This document shows positions 9,247-18,111 of a DNA stretch of 64,000 nt, piece by piece (positions within the stretch are counted from its first letter, which is position 1; each line of letters opens with the position of its first letter). The stretch comes from Bacillota bacterium (GTDB lineage Bacteria; Bacillota; Clostridia; Lachnospirales; Lachnospiraceae), in contig JAEWJZ010000014.1 in assembly GCA_023386315.1 (NCBI GenBank), positions 5,001-69,000 on the forward strand. Direction: 5' to 3'. A program made the translations under genes and the position numbers. Below the pieces are notes generated by a model that saw nothing but the letters and a program-made list of their open reading frames with translations, was not told the DNA's origin and made no database searches.

Positions 9247-10455
9247 TTAATCTGCAAGATCAAAGGCATCATGAACCGTTCTCATGGCACGGTTTACGTC
9301 CTCTTCGTGGATCAGGACCGTAATCCTTATTTCAGATGTTGCAATCATCTTGATGTTAATATCGGCGTTGTAAAGTGCTTCAAACATCTTTGCTGCGACT
9401 CCCGGATTACTGGTCATTCCCGCACCGATGATGGAAAGCTTTGCCACATCTTCCTCACTGGTTACATTCTGGGCTGTTATCCCATCTCTGTGCTCATTTA
9501 ACAGCTCCATGGTTTCTTTTAAATCCTGCTTCGCCACCGTAAAGGAGATATCTTTTCTTTCTTCTCTGCCAATGGACTGGATAATAATATCAACGTTAAT
9601 ATTGTGTTTTGCCAGAAGATTAAAGATTTTAAATGCTACTCCTGGCTCATTCTTAACCCCGATCACTGAAATACGGGCTACATTTTTATCCGCGGCAACT
9701 CCGCTCACCAGCATTCTTTCCAATTTTGTTTCCTCCTTGACGATGGTACCTTCTTCTCTGTTCAGACTTGACCGCACAACCAGCTGTACTCCATAACGCT
9801 TTGCCATCTCTACCGAACGGTTATGAAGTACTTTGGCTCCCAGAGAAGCAAACTCAAGCATCTCATCGTAGGAAACCTCCAAAAGCTTTCTGGCATCCGG
9901 AACGATCCGGGGGTCAGCCGTATAGACTCCATCCACATCTGTGTAAATCTCACATGCATCCGCATGGAGAGCGGCTGCGAGAGCTACGGCTGTGGTATCC
10001 GATCCTCCCCGTCCGAGAGTTGTTAAATCGTCATACTTATTAATGCCCTGAAACCCTGTGATAATAACAATTTTCTTCGCTTCCAGTTCATGCTGGATCC
10101 GCTCCGTATCAATTTTCTTTAATTTGGCCATCCCATAGGCCGAGGAGGTATGCATGGCAACCTGTGCCGCATTTAACGATACAGAGGGTACACCCAGAAC
10201 ATTCATGGCCATGGACATCAGTGCCACGCTCACCTGCTCTCCGGTTGCCAGAAGCATATCCAGCTCTCTCTTTGGAGGATTTGGATTTATCTCATGGGCT
10301 TTGGCGATCAGACCGTCCGTTGTCTTTCCCATAGCGGATAAAACCACAACCACCTGATTGCCTTTTTCATAATCCTCAATGCAGCGTTTTGCCACATTGA
10401 ATATTCTTTCTTTGTCTGCGACGGAGCTACCGCCAAATTTTTTAACAACTAACAT
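9247..10455 (-). CDS. lysC: Aspartate kinase
   Basis: Phosphorylates aspartate, the first step towards Lys, Met, Thr and diaminopimelate. The 402-residue protein has the kinase motif KFGGSSVAD at residues 5-13, GRGGSDTTA in the catalytic core, and two C-terminal ACT domains (about 265-400) that normally bind lysine and/or threonine for feedback inhibition. AGGAGG precedes ATG 10455. It lies directly downstream of hom, so the ACT protein-hom-lysC order forms one pathway operon. Confidence 0.96.
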   Translation of the reverse strand: MLVVKKFGGSSVADKERIFNVAKRCIEDYEKGNQVVVVLSAMGKTTDGLIAKAHEINPNPPKRELDMLLATGEQVSVALMSMAMNVLGVPSVSLNAAQVAMHTSSAYGMAKLKKIDTERIQHELEAKKIVIITGFQGINKYDDLTTLGRGGSDTTAVALAAALHADACEIYTDVDGVYTADPRIVPDARKLLEVSYDEMLEFASLGAKVLHNRSVEMAKRYGVQLVVRSSLNREEGTIVKEETKLERMLVSGVAADKNVARISVIGVKNEPGVAFKIFNLLAKHNINVDIIIQSIGREERKDISFTVAKQDLKETMELLNEHRDGITAQNVTSEEDVAKLSIIGAGMTSNPGVAAKMFEALYNADINIKMIATSEIRITVLIHEEDVNRAMRTVHDAFDLAD

Positions 10456-10474
10456 TGATGCCTCCTGGCGAAAA

Positions 10475-11689
10475 TTAAATTTCTGCGCGGATGCGCTGTC
10501 TGATTCCTAACAGCTTTTTCGCTCTTAAACCGTATTCCTCTTCGGTCATAACTTCCGTCATGACTGCGAATTCATCCATGTGGTCCAGTTCCGTTACTTC
10601 TAACTTTCCAAAAGCAGCCTCTGCTTCAGCCAGGCGCTTTGCCGCAATTCCCTTGATTCTTACAAAATACCGGAAGGAAACGCTGTCCATGGAGGAGATC
10701 TTTAAACTGTTTTCATCCCAGCCCATCTTCACATGATGACCAGGATTCTTAAGGGCTTCAATAATATCTGCCACAACAGCGCTGGCTGTAGGAAGCTTTC
10801 CGGCTCCGCTTCCGTAAAACATGGAAGTGCCCAGCATATTTCCTTTCACCAGAATTCCGTTGTATACATCGTTTACCGAATACAGCGGATGTTCCTTTCC
10901 AATCATGACCGGAGCTACAAAGGCATGAACTGTATTGTCACTGATTCTGCTGGATCCGAATAATTTAACAGAAGTTCCAAGAGCTTCCGCATAACGGAAA
11001 TCCACATCCGTTATATTAGTTATCCCTTCTGTATAAATATGCTCGTAATTCACTTCGTGTCCCGCAGCCAGTGCTGTTAAAATGGCAATTTTCCTGCAGG
11101 TATCATGTCCTTCCACATCTGCCTCCGGATTACGCTCTGCATACCCCAGCTCCTGGGCTTTTTTAAGTGCCTCTTCAAAGGTCTCTCCGGCTTTGTCCAT
11201 CTTGGTCAGTATGTAGTTGGTTGTACCGTTTAAAATGCCTGTAATTTCTTCGATTTTTTCACCGGCAAGTGAAGTATACAAAGGACGTATTATGGGAATA
11301 CCGCCTCCCACGCTTGCCTCAAAAAGAAAGTTAACCCGGTTTGTTTCTGCTATTTTTAAAAGCTCCGTTCCATAAGCTGCTACCAGCGCCTTGTTGGAGG
11401 TAGCTACATGTTTTCCTGCCTGAAGGCTTGCTTTCACAAAGGGATATGCCGGATTTAAGCCTCCCATGGTTTCGATTACCATGGATACCTCCGGATCCTT
11501 TTCAATGACGGAAAAATCATGAACAATTTTGTTTTCGATCGGTGTACCGGGGAATTCTCTTAAATCAAGAATATACTTTACATTCACCGTGTCACCGGTC
11601 TGTCTGGCAATGATTTCTTTGTTCCTTTCCAGAATTTCAACAACACCTGATCCAATGGTACCATAGCCCATAACTGCAACATTCATCAT
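10475..11689 (-). CDS. hom: Homoserine dehydrogenase
   Basis: Reduces aspartate semialdehyde to homoserine. 404 residues: N-terminal NAD(P)-binding GYGTIGSGV (about 8-16), the catalytic region with ASVGGGIPII and GILNGTTNYIL, then a short C-terminal segment. Forms with a full ACT domain are longer (about 430 residues), so the regulatory ACT domain here looks reduced or absent. Two ATGs in tandem follow GGGAG; the first is used. The gene just upstream encodes a separate ACT protein. Confidence 0.95.
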   Translation of the reverse strand: MMNVAVMGYGTIGSGVVEILERNKEIIARQTGDTVNVKYILDLREFPGTPIENKIVHDFSVIEKDPEVSMVIETMGGLNPAYPFVKASLQAGKHVATSNKALVAAYGTELLKIAETNRVNFLFEASVGGGIPIIRPLYTSLAGEKIEEITGILNGTTNYILTKMDKAGETFEEALKKAQELGYAERNPEADVEGHDTCRKIAILTALAAGHEVNYEHIYTEGITNITDVDFRYAEALGTSVKLFGSSRISDNTVHAFVAPVMIGKEHPLYSVNDVYNGILVKGNMLGTSMFYGSGAGKLPTASAVVADIIEALKNPGHHVKMGWDENSLKISSMDSVSFRYFVRIKGIAAKRLAEAEAAFGKLEVTELDHMDEFAVMTEVMTEEEYGLRAKKLLGIRQRIRAEI

Positions 11690-11693
11690 ATTC

Positions 11694-12137
11694 TCACTCC
11701 CTGGCTAAAATTTTAACGTAGTGGACTCCATCCTTTTCTTCCATATCCTCAACCATCTTTGAAACATTCCCTGTCGTTTCGAGAACCTCCACGCTTAATG
11801 TGAGGGTGGCAACGCCATTGACCGGAATACTCTGATGAATGGTTAATATATTCGCACGGTACACAGCTACCACATGAAGCAAATCAGAAAGAAGACCAGG
11901 CTCATCATCCATCTGCATAACCAGTGTAATGGTCTTTCCCTTTGCATTGTCGTAGAACGGAAAGATATCATCTTTGTATTTATAAAAGGAACTGCGGCTG
12001 ATTCCAACCCGGTCAGTTGCCTCCTGTACAGTGATAACCCGTTCCGATTCCAGTAATTTTTTTGCCTCAACAACTTTCAGCAATACTTCAGGTACAGCTT
12101 TCTGCTTTACCACAAAATATTTACTTTTATCTTCCAT
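11694..12137 (-). CDS. ACT domain protein with HTH-like segment (UPF0735/PheB type)
   Basis: 147 residues. The N-terminal half contains a helix-turn-helix-like stretch (VQEATDRVGISRSSFYKY, about 38-55) and the C-terminal half an ACT domain (about 70-145; DEPGLLSDLLHVVA). This fits the UPF0735 ACT family. Sequence upstream of ATG 12137 is in frame but contains the promoter at 12196-12224, which supports the shorter start. It ends 4 bp before hom. A role as amino-acid-sensing regulator of the hom-lysC operon is attractive but inferred. Confidence 0.85.
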   Translation of the reverse strand: MEDKSKYFVVKQKAVPEVLLKVVEAKKLLESERVITVQEATDRVGISRSSFYKYKDDIFPFYDNAKGKTITLVMQMDDEPGLLSDLLHVVAVYRANILTIHQSIPVNGVATLTLSVEVLETTGNVSKMVEDMEEKDGVHYVKILARE

Positions 12138-12195
12138 AAAAAAATATCTTCCCTTCTGTGTCCGCATCGGAAATACATCTGTGCTCATAGGGAAG

Positions 12196-12224
12196 ATATT
12201 ATCATATTTATACATGGTATGCAA
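12196..12224 (-). promoter_or_regulatory. Sigma-A promoter for the ACT-hom-lysC operon
   Basis: On the minus strand: TTGCAT (12219-12224), a 17-bp spacer and TAATAT (12196-12201). GATAAT at a slightly shorter spacing is an alternative -10. Confidence 0.55.
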
Positions 12225-12274
12225 CTATTTTTGTATTTATTTTCTTCGGTATTTAAAAAAATGCATGAAAAAAC

Positions 12275-13412
12275 CTAGATTTCTGCTGAATCCTCACCGG
12301 CTTTTGCCCCGGTACTTAACCAGCGGAGATATGCATACATAAACTGGTCTAACGCTCCGTCAAGGACGCTGTTTACGTTGCCTGTCTCTGAATTGGTTCT
12401 GTGATCCTTCACCATCGTATAGGGCTGCAGCACATAGGAACGTATCTGGTTTCCCCAGCCGATTTCCGTTACATCTCCACGGATTCCGGAAAGTTTCTCT
12501 GCATTCTCCTGCTGTTTTAACATATATAGCTTTGCTTTTAACATCTGCATTGCCTTATCCTTGTTCTGGAACTGGGACCGTTCATTCTGACACTGTACCA
12601 CAATTCCTGTAGGGAGATGCGTAATACGGATGGCAGAGGAAGTTTTATTAATATGCTGTCCGCCTGCCCCGCTTGATCGGTAGGTATCAATTCTTAAATC
12701 TTCATCATTGATATCCACGTCAAGGTCTTCTTCAATATCCGGCATGACATCGCAGGATACAAAGGAGGTCTGACGCTTGCCGGCAGCATTAAACGGGGAA
12801 ATACGTACCAGACGGTGCACCCCTTTTTCTGATTTTAAATAACCAAAAGCATTGACACCATTGATCTGTATGGTTACGGATTTGATTCCTGCTTCATCTC
12901 CGTCAAGATAATCAAGCACTTCTGTCTGAAAGCCTTTTTTCTCCGCCCAGCGGCAGAACATGCGATAAAGCATGCCACACCAGTCACAGGATTCAGTTCC
13001 TCCGGCGCCGGCATTCAGTCTTAAAATAGCATTGTGGCTGTCATATTCACCGGAAAGCAGCGTATTAATGCGCATCTCCTCCAGCTTTTCCTTTAATTCA
13101 GCAAGCATCTGGGCTACTTCCGGAATCAGAGAGGCATCGTTTTCTTCATTGCCCATCTGGATCATGACTCCGATGTCTTCATACTGCTGTTCTAACTCTT
13201 TGTAGCTTTGTACGGTATCCTTTAGATTCTTAGCCAGCTGGACGATCTTTCCTGACTTTTCGGGATCTTCCCAGAAGCCCGGCTCCTCCATGGACTTGTC
13301 TAACTCATCGATTCGCTTTAACTTGTTATCTAAGTCAAAGTGAATCCCTCACTTCCACTAATGGTTTTTCATACGTCGATAATTCGTATTTGTACTGATC
13401 TAATTCTACCAC
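12275..13412 (-). CDS. prfB: Peptide chain release factor 2, +1 programmed frameshift
   Basis: Releases peptides at UGA and UAA. The gene is in two frames. Translation from GTG 13412 gives 25 codons (ending VEVRDSL), then an in-frame TGA in CTTTGAC; a +1 shift there continues through the remaining frame to 12275, about 378 residues in all. The downstream part carries the stop-codon-recognition tripeptide SPF and the catalytic GGQ (in GAGGQHINK). A Shine-Dalgarno-like AGGGA lies just upstream of the slip site, as in other bacterial prfB genes. The shift is autoregulation by RF2 level, not a defect. Confidence 0.95.
13334..13340 (-). other. RF2 programmed frameshift site
   Basis: The minus strand reads CTTTGAC, with the UGA stop at 13335-13337. 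An internal Shine-Dalgarno-like GTGAGGGA lies a few bases upstream. This is the classic autoregulatory slip site of prfB. Confidence 0.93.
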
Positions 13413-13446
13413 TGTGTCACCCACTTTCGTTTTTTAATTTATAAAT

Positions 13447-13487
13447 ATAAAATTGGGGTCCGTCCCGGAAAGGGAGCGGACTCCAAT
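13447..13487 (-). terminator. Terminator after secA
   Basis: A long hairpin between 13453-13466 and 13472-13486 (one mismatch and one bulge) with loop TTTCC on the minus strand, followed by an AT-rich tract. It separates secA from prfB. Confidence 0.7.
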
Positions 13488-13499
13488 CTCATAAAAATA

Positions 13500-16070
13500 C
13501 TATACTGGTTTGCGTCCGCAGCACTGTTTATACTTTTTGCCGGAACCGCATGGACATGGATCATTGGGATAGACTTTATTATCAGCCTTTTTCACCGGTG
13601 CCTTCACTGAGCTGTCATCCTTATTGGTTCCTGTCACCTTGGCAGCCGGTTCACGCTCCACCTTCTGCTCAACTCTGATGTGGAAGAGAATCCGGACAGT
13701 ATCTTCCCGGATAGCAGCTGTCATCTCATCAAACATCTGATAGCCGCTCATCTTATATTCCACAAGGGGATCTCTCTGTCCATAGGCCTGAAGACCAATG
13801 CCCTGGCGCAACTGATCCATATCATCAATATGGGACATCCATTTATTATCAATTACTTTTAAAAGAATTACGCGCTCAATCTCACGGATCTGTTCTCCCT
13901 CAGGGAACTCTGCCTCTTTGGTTTCATAAAGCTTAATGGCTTCTTCCTTCAGCATATGCTTCAGCTCATTCTTTTTCACTTTTCCATCTTCCGGAAGGGT
14001 GATTGGCTGTAGGGGAATCACAGGAAGGAGAAGGGTATTTAACTCATTCAAATCCCATTCTTCCGGAGACTGCTCTTCACTGATGGACAAATCCACAGCA
14101 TTCTCCACAATATCAGTGACCATCTTTAATACAACGTCACGCATGTTGTCCCCGTCAAGAACTTTTCTTCTTTCAGCGTAGATCACTTCACGCTGTTCGT
14201 TCATGACCTCATCATATTTTAAAAGGTTCTCACGGATGCCATAGTTGTTGGTCTCAATCTTCATCTGTGCCTTTTCAATAGCATTGGAAAGCATCTTATG
14301 CTCAATCTGCTCGCCTTCCGGCACACCAAGAGCATTGAACATGCCTACAAGACGTTCGGAACCGAAAAGACGCATTAAATCATCTTCCAGAGAGATATAG
14401 AATCTGGACTCACCCGGATCTCCCTGACGGCCGGAACGGCCACGGAGCTGATTATCAATACGGCGGGACTCATGACGCTCTGTACCAATTATCTTCAAAC
14501 CGCCTGCAGCTTTGGATTCATCATCAAGCTTAATATCAGTACCACGGCCTGCCATGTTGGTTGCAATGGTAACTGCCTTATGCACACCTGCATCAGCAAC
14601 GATCTCCGCCTCAAGCTCATGATATTTTGCATTTAAGACTTTGTGGGGAATGCCTCTTCGTTTTAGCATACCGCTTAACATCTCAGATGTTTCAATGGTT
14701 ATGGTACCAACCAGTACCGGCTGACCCTTTTCATAGGCAGCTGCCACTTCGTCGCATACTGCTTCAAATTTTTCTTTCTTTGTTTTATAAACCGCATCTT
14801 CCTGGTCAATGCGGGCAATCGGACGGTTTGTCGGAATAGAGATCGCATCCATTCCATAGGTATTCCTGAATTCCTTCTCCTCTGTAAGAGCAGTACCGGT
14901 CATACCTGCTTTTTTGTTGTATTTATTAAAGAAGTTCTGGAACGTGATGGTGGCAAGAGTTTTACTCTCTCTGCGGACATTCACATGCTCTTTTGCTTCA
15001 ATCGCCTGATGAAGGCCGTCAGAATACCGTCTGCCGGGCATAATACGTCCTGTAAATTCATCTACAATCAGGACTTCATCATCTTTTACCACATAATCTT
15101 TATCTCTGAACATTAAATAGTTGGCACGAAGAGCCAGAATAATGTTATGCTGAACCTCTAAGTTCTGCGGATCTGACAGGTTCTCAATGTGGAAGAACTG
15201 TTCCACTTTTTCCACACCCTGTTCTGTTAAGTTTACAACCTTGTCCTTCTCATCCACAATAAAATCACCGGTCTCAGTGATTTCTTCTCCCATGATGGCA
15301 CCCATCTTGGAAAACTCTCCGGAAGCTTCGCCCTTCTCCAGCTGGCGCGCGAGAATATCGCAGACTTCATAGAGCTTTGTGGATTTCCCGCTCTGTCCGG
15401 AAATAATAAGAGGAGTTCTCGCCTCATCAATTAAAACAGAGTCGACCTCATCAATAATACAGAAATCTAAATTTCTTAAAACCATCTGTTCTTTATAGAT
15501 GGCCATGTTGTCTCTTAAATAATCAAAACCAAGCTCGTTGTTGGTTACATAGGTGATGTCACAGTTGTAAGCATCACGTCTTTCATCTGAGTTCATGTTG
15601 TTGAGTACAACGCCTACTGTCAAACCAAGGAACTCATGGATTCTTCCCATCCACTCCGCATCACGCTTTGCCAGGTAGTCGTTAACTGTTACAATCTGTA
15701 CTCCGTTCCCTGCCAGCGCGTTTAAATAAGCCGGGCATGTTGACACCAGAGTCTTACCTTCACCAGTCCTCATCTCCGCAATACGTCCCTGGTGAAGAAC
15801 CACACCACCGATTAACTGCACACGGAAATGTTCCATATTAAGAACTCGCCTTCCGGCTTCTCTTACAGTTGCGAACGCTTCCGGCAAGATGTCGTCAAGA
15901 GTTTCTCCTGCTGCCAGTCTTTCCTTAAAAAGCTTCGTGTTGTTTTTCAATTCCTCATCCGTAAGTGCAACCATGGTCGGGCGCAGAGATTCTATTTTAT
16001 CCACAATCGGATTAATAATTTTCAATTCTCTTTCACTATGAGTTCCAAATATTTTTTGAACCAAGTTCAT
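13500..16070 (-). CDS. secA: Preprotein translocase ATPase SecA
   Basis: Motor of Sec export. The 856-residue protein has Walker A MRTGEGKT at about 100-107, the DEAD-like [11 protein letters not shown], the second nucleotide-binding fold with [10 protein letters not shown], and a C-terminal zinc site (CPCGSG...QCC) for SecB/ribosome contact. The length is normal. ATG 16070 has GGAG upstream. A strong promoter lies at 16120-16148. It is divergent from hpf across a region rich in DnaA-box-like sites. Confidence 0.97.
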   Translation of the reverse strand: MNLVQKIFGTHSERELKIINPIVDKIESLRPTMVALTDEELKNNTKLFKERLAAGETLDDILPEAFATVREAGRRVLNMEHFRVQLIGGVVLHQGRIAEMRTGEGKTLVSTCPAYLNALAGNGVQIVTVNDYLAKRDAEWMGRIHEFLGLTVGVVLNNMNSDERRDAYNCDITYVTNNELGFDYLRDNMAIYKEQMVLRNLDFCIIDEVDSVLIDEARTPLIISGQSGKSTKLYEVCDILARQLEKGEASGEFSKMGAIMGEEITETGDFIVDEKDKVVNLTEQGVEKVEQFFHIENLSDPQNLEVQHNIILALRANYLMFRDKDYVVKDDEVLIVDEFTGRIMPGRRYSDGLHQAIEAKEHVNVRRESKTLATITFQNFFNKYNKKAGMTGTALTEEKEFRNTYGMDAISIPTNRPIARIDQEDAVYKTKKEKFEAVCDEVAAAYEKGQPVLVGTITIETSEMLSGMLKRRGIPHKVLNAKYHELEAEIVADAGVHKAVTIATNMAGRGTDIKLDDESKAAGGLKIIGTERHESRRIDNQLRGRSGRQGDPGESRFYISLEDDLMRLFGSERLVGMFNALGVPEGEQIEHKMLSNAIEKAQMKIETNNYGIRENLLKYDEVMNEQREVIYAERRKVLDGDNMRDVVLKMVTDIVENAVDLSISEEQSPEEWDLNELNTLLLPVIPLQPITLPEDGKVKKNELKHMLKEEAIKLYETKEAEFPEGEQIREIERVILLKVIDNKWMSHIDDMDQLRQGIGLQAYGQRDPLVEYKMSGYQMFDEMTAAIREDTVRILFHIRVEQKVEREPAAKVTGTNKDDSSVKAPVKKADNKVYPNDPCPCGSGKKYKQCCGRKPV

Positions 16071-16119
16071 GATTTATTCTCCTACTCTATCTTTCAATAT
16101 ACACCGTACAATCCTGTAT

Positions 16120-16148
16120 ATTGTAGCACTAACCTGCTTTTAATTCAA
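16120..16148 (-). promoter_or_regulatory. secA: Sigma-A promoter for secA
   Basis: On the minus strand: TTGAAT (16143-16148), a 17-bp spacer and TACAAT (16120-16125), about 50 bp upstream of the secA start. Confidence 0.7.
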
Positions 16149-16293
16149 CGAATTCATAAAAAATTAACATTCTGGTAATAATCAGACCTTTAATTGCCAG
16201 GTACTGCCATTTTCATCAGCAACCTCCAGCAAATTCAGTTGAAAATTATGGTTAACCTGACACATTGCACAAAAAATTTGTTCGATTCCCGAC

Positions 16294-16420
16294 TTTTCCA
16301 CATTATCCACATTGGATTGTGTATTTTTCCCCCATTATTATCCCCACCACTAACCCTCGCATTTGCGAAAAAAAACAGTTATGCACCGAGTTATCCACAT
16401 TATCCACATTTTTTCTCCAC
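16294..16420 (+). promoter_or_regulatory. Cluster of DnaA-box-like sites
   Basis: Three perfect TTATCCACA 9-mers lie at 16303-16311, 16391-16399 and 16400-16408, the last two in direct tandem. Near matches are TTTTCCACA at 16294-16302 (abutting the first perfect copy), TTATGCACC at 16379-16387 and TTCTCCACA at 16412-16420. All are in the same orientation. TTATCCACA is the consensus bacterial DnaA box. The replication initiator gene is not in this window, so the role (titration, regulation or origin-like) is open. Confidence 0.65.
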
Positions 16421-16514
16421 ATATTCCCAGCAATCCCATGCGAATGACAGATCCACTCATTTTTGTATACTTGTCATAAAATTTTCTTTTTCGACGAAAA
16501 ATCCCATTTTTCCC

Positions 16515-16542
16515 TTGACATTTTTTTTATCCCATCTATAGT
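16515..16542 (+). promoter_or_regulatory. Distal candidate promoter for hpf
   Basis: A perfect TTGACA (16515-16520), a 16-bp spacer and TATAGT (16537-16542). It would give a leader of roughly 140 nt before hpf. Confidence 0.5.
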
Positions 16543-16623
16543 TTTTCAATAAATTGATAAAATATAAGAAGAGACTTTTTTACAAAATCTTTCCTTAAAT
16601 TATCTTAATATTTTACAGAGAGA

Positions 16624-16652
16624 TTGAATTATTCTCATAAATATGCTATACT
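16624..16652 (+). promoter_or_regulatory. hpf: Proximal promoter for hpf
   Basis: TTGAAT (16624-16629), a 17-bp spacer and TATACT (16647-16652), about 33 bp before the start codon. Confidence 0.65.
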
Positions 16653-16685
16653 ATAGCTATCTCAAGAAAAAGGAGCTGATGACTT

Positions 16686-17216
16686 ATGCGTTTTACAATT
16701 ACAGGAAGAAATATTGAGGTGACAGCAGGGTTACGGGAGGCAGTTGAGGATAAGCTTGGAAAACTGGACCGTTTTTTCGCACCTGCTACAGAGGCAACAG
16801 TAAGACTCAGCGTGCAGAAGGAAATACAGAAAATTGAAGTAACTATTCCAGTGAAAGGACATATTATTCGAGCCGAAGAATCGAGCACTGACATGTACGT
16901 TTCCATCGATCTGGTAGAAGAGATCCTGGAACGGCAGTTGAAAAAATATAAAAACAAGTTAATCGACAAAAAATTAAACGCTCCCTCTTTTTCAACAGCA
17001 TTTTTGGAAGATGAAACAGCAGTGGATGATCATGTGGAAATTGTCAAAACAAAGAAATTTGCAGTAAAGCCTATGGACCCGGAAGAAGCTTGTGTACAGA
17101 TGGAGCTTCTGGGGCACAGCTTCTACGTATTCCTCAATGCGGATACGGACGAAGTGAATGTTGTATATAAAAGGAAAGGCGGTTCTTACGGATTAATTGA
17201 ACCGGAATTACTATAA
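16686..17216 (+). CDS. hpf: Ribosome hibernation promoting factor, long form
   Basis: Binds the 30S subunit and, through its C-terminal domain, pairs ribosomes into 100S dimers in slow growth. The 176-residue protein has the N-terminal S30AE domain (about 1-100; starts MRFTITGRN) and the C-terminal RaiA-type dimerisation domain (about 120-175; MDPEEACVQMELLGHSFYVF). AAGGAG precedes ATG 16686. Monocistronic: own promoter and a strong terminator right after it. Confidence 0.95.
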   Translation: MRFTITGRNIEVTAGLREAVEDKLGKLDRFFAPATEATVRLSVQKEIQKIEVTIPVKGHIIRAEESSTDMYVSIDLVEEILERQLKKYKNKLIDKKLNAPSFSTAFLEDETAVDDHVEIVKTKKFAVKPMDPEEACVQMELLGHSFYVFLNADTDEVNVVYKRKGGSYGLIEPELL

Positions 17217-17227
17217 ATGAGTCAGGT

Positions 17228-17266
17228 AAGGGTGGAAACCAGAATCGGTTTCCACCCTTACTTTTT
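17228..17266 (+). terminator. Terminator after hpf
   Basis: Perfect 13-bp stem (17228-17240 with 17247-17259), loop AGAATC, then a T-rich tract on the plus strand. Confidence 0.9.
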
Positions 17267-17403
17267 GCATGCCAGTTTATATTTCATTCCACTGCATAAC
17301 CCGACACTATGGCAGCATTTCACAACATTTCACTTGAACTTTTATAACAACAAATGTATCCTTAATGTGTCTATTTCTATTATGTGATACTGAGGTACTG
17401 ATT

Positions 17404-18111
17404 TTGATTAAAATAGCGGTTTGTGATGATGATGACAATATGATACTGGAATTAAAAAATAAGATATCCGGGTATATAAATGAAACCAGTTATAAAGCTG
17501 AGATACATTCTTTTTCCTGCGCAGAGGATCTGCTTAAAAGTGATATAGTATTCGACATTGTTTTCCTTGATATACAAATGGGCAGTATGACAGGTATGGA
17601 AGCAGCAAAGCGGATCCGGCAGTCCGGTTCCGAATGCTTTCTTATTTTTGTAACAGTTCTGAAGGAATATGTCTATGATGCCTTTTCCGTAGAAGCATCC
17701 GATTATCTGTTAAAACCGTTAAACAGCCAGCGCTTTCTATCCACAATGAACCGTATCATACACTATGTTGAGGACAAAAAAGCATCAGTTTTAACAATTC
17801 AGAAAGGGTGCTGGTGTAAATCAATCCGTTTTGCTGATATTTTATACTGCGAAGCAATTAACAGAAAAATTTATGTTCATACAAAACAGGAGATTATTGA
17901 CTACTATTTCAAAATCAATGAATTAGAAAAACAGCTGGAATCTGATTTCTTCTGCTGCCACCGCAGCTATCTGGTTAACCTTCATGCTGTCTGCGGGTAT
18001 GAGAACGGCCAGGCAAAGTTAGTTAACGGGGAGAACATTCCTGTTTCCAGGCTTCGAAGGCAGGAATTTATGGAAGCAATGCTGAACTATATGAAGAAAG
18101 GGGACAGATAG
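17404..18111 (+). CDS. LytTR response regulator (AgrA-like)
   Basis: 235 residues: receiver domain (about 1-115; acidic DDDD near residue 10, phospho-acceptor Asp56 in VFLDIQMG, conserved Lys in LLKPLN) and a C-terminal LytTR DNA-binding domain (about 135-232). I chose TTG 17404 because GAGG lies 8 nt upstream and MIKIAVCDD is the expected N-terminus; an in-frame ATG at 17365 has no ribosome site. It abuts the kinase gene. No agrB or agrD peptide gene is next to it, so the signal is unknown. Confidence 0.88.
   Translation: MIKIAVCDDDDNMILELKNKISGYINETSYKAEIHSFSCAEDLLKSDIVFDIVFLDIQMGSMTGMEAAKRIRQSGSECFLIFVTVLKEYVYDAFSVEASDYLLKPLNSQRFLSTMNRIIHYVEDKKASVLTIQKGCWCKSIRFADILYCEAINRKIYVHTKQEIIDYYFKINELEKQLESDFFCCHRSYLVNLHAVCGYENGQAKLVNGENIPVSRLRRQEFMEAMLNYMKKGDR

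Larger units (their letters stand above)
16071..16685. other. 615-base secA/hpf divergent intergenic region
   Basis: No gene is seen. It holds the secA promoter on one side, two candidate plus-strand promoters for hpf on the other, and a central cluster of DnaA-box-like 9-mers with AT-rich tracts on the hpf side. The plus strand is strongly pyrimidine-biased between about 16270 and 16530. Confidence 0.7.

Noticed and set aside
16543..16685. A structured raiA-type RNA leader upstream of hpf
   Set aside because: The 140-nt leader is AT-rich and shows no strong nested stems; the proximal promoter makes a long leader unnecessary.
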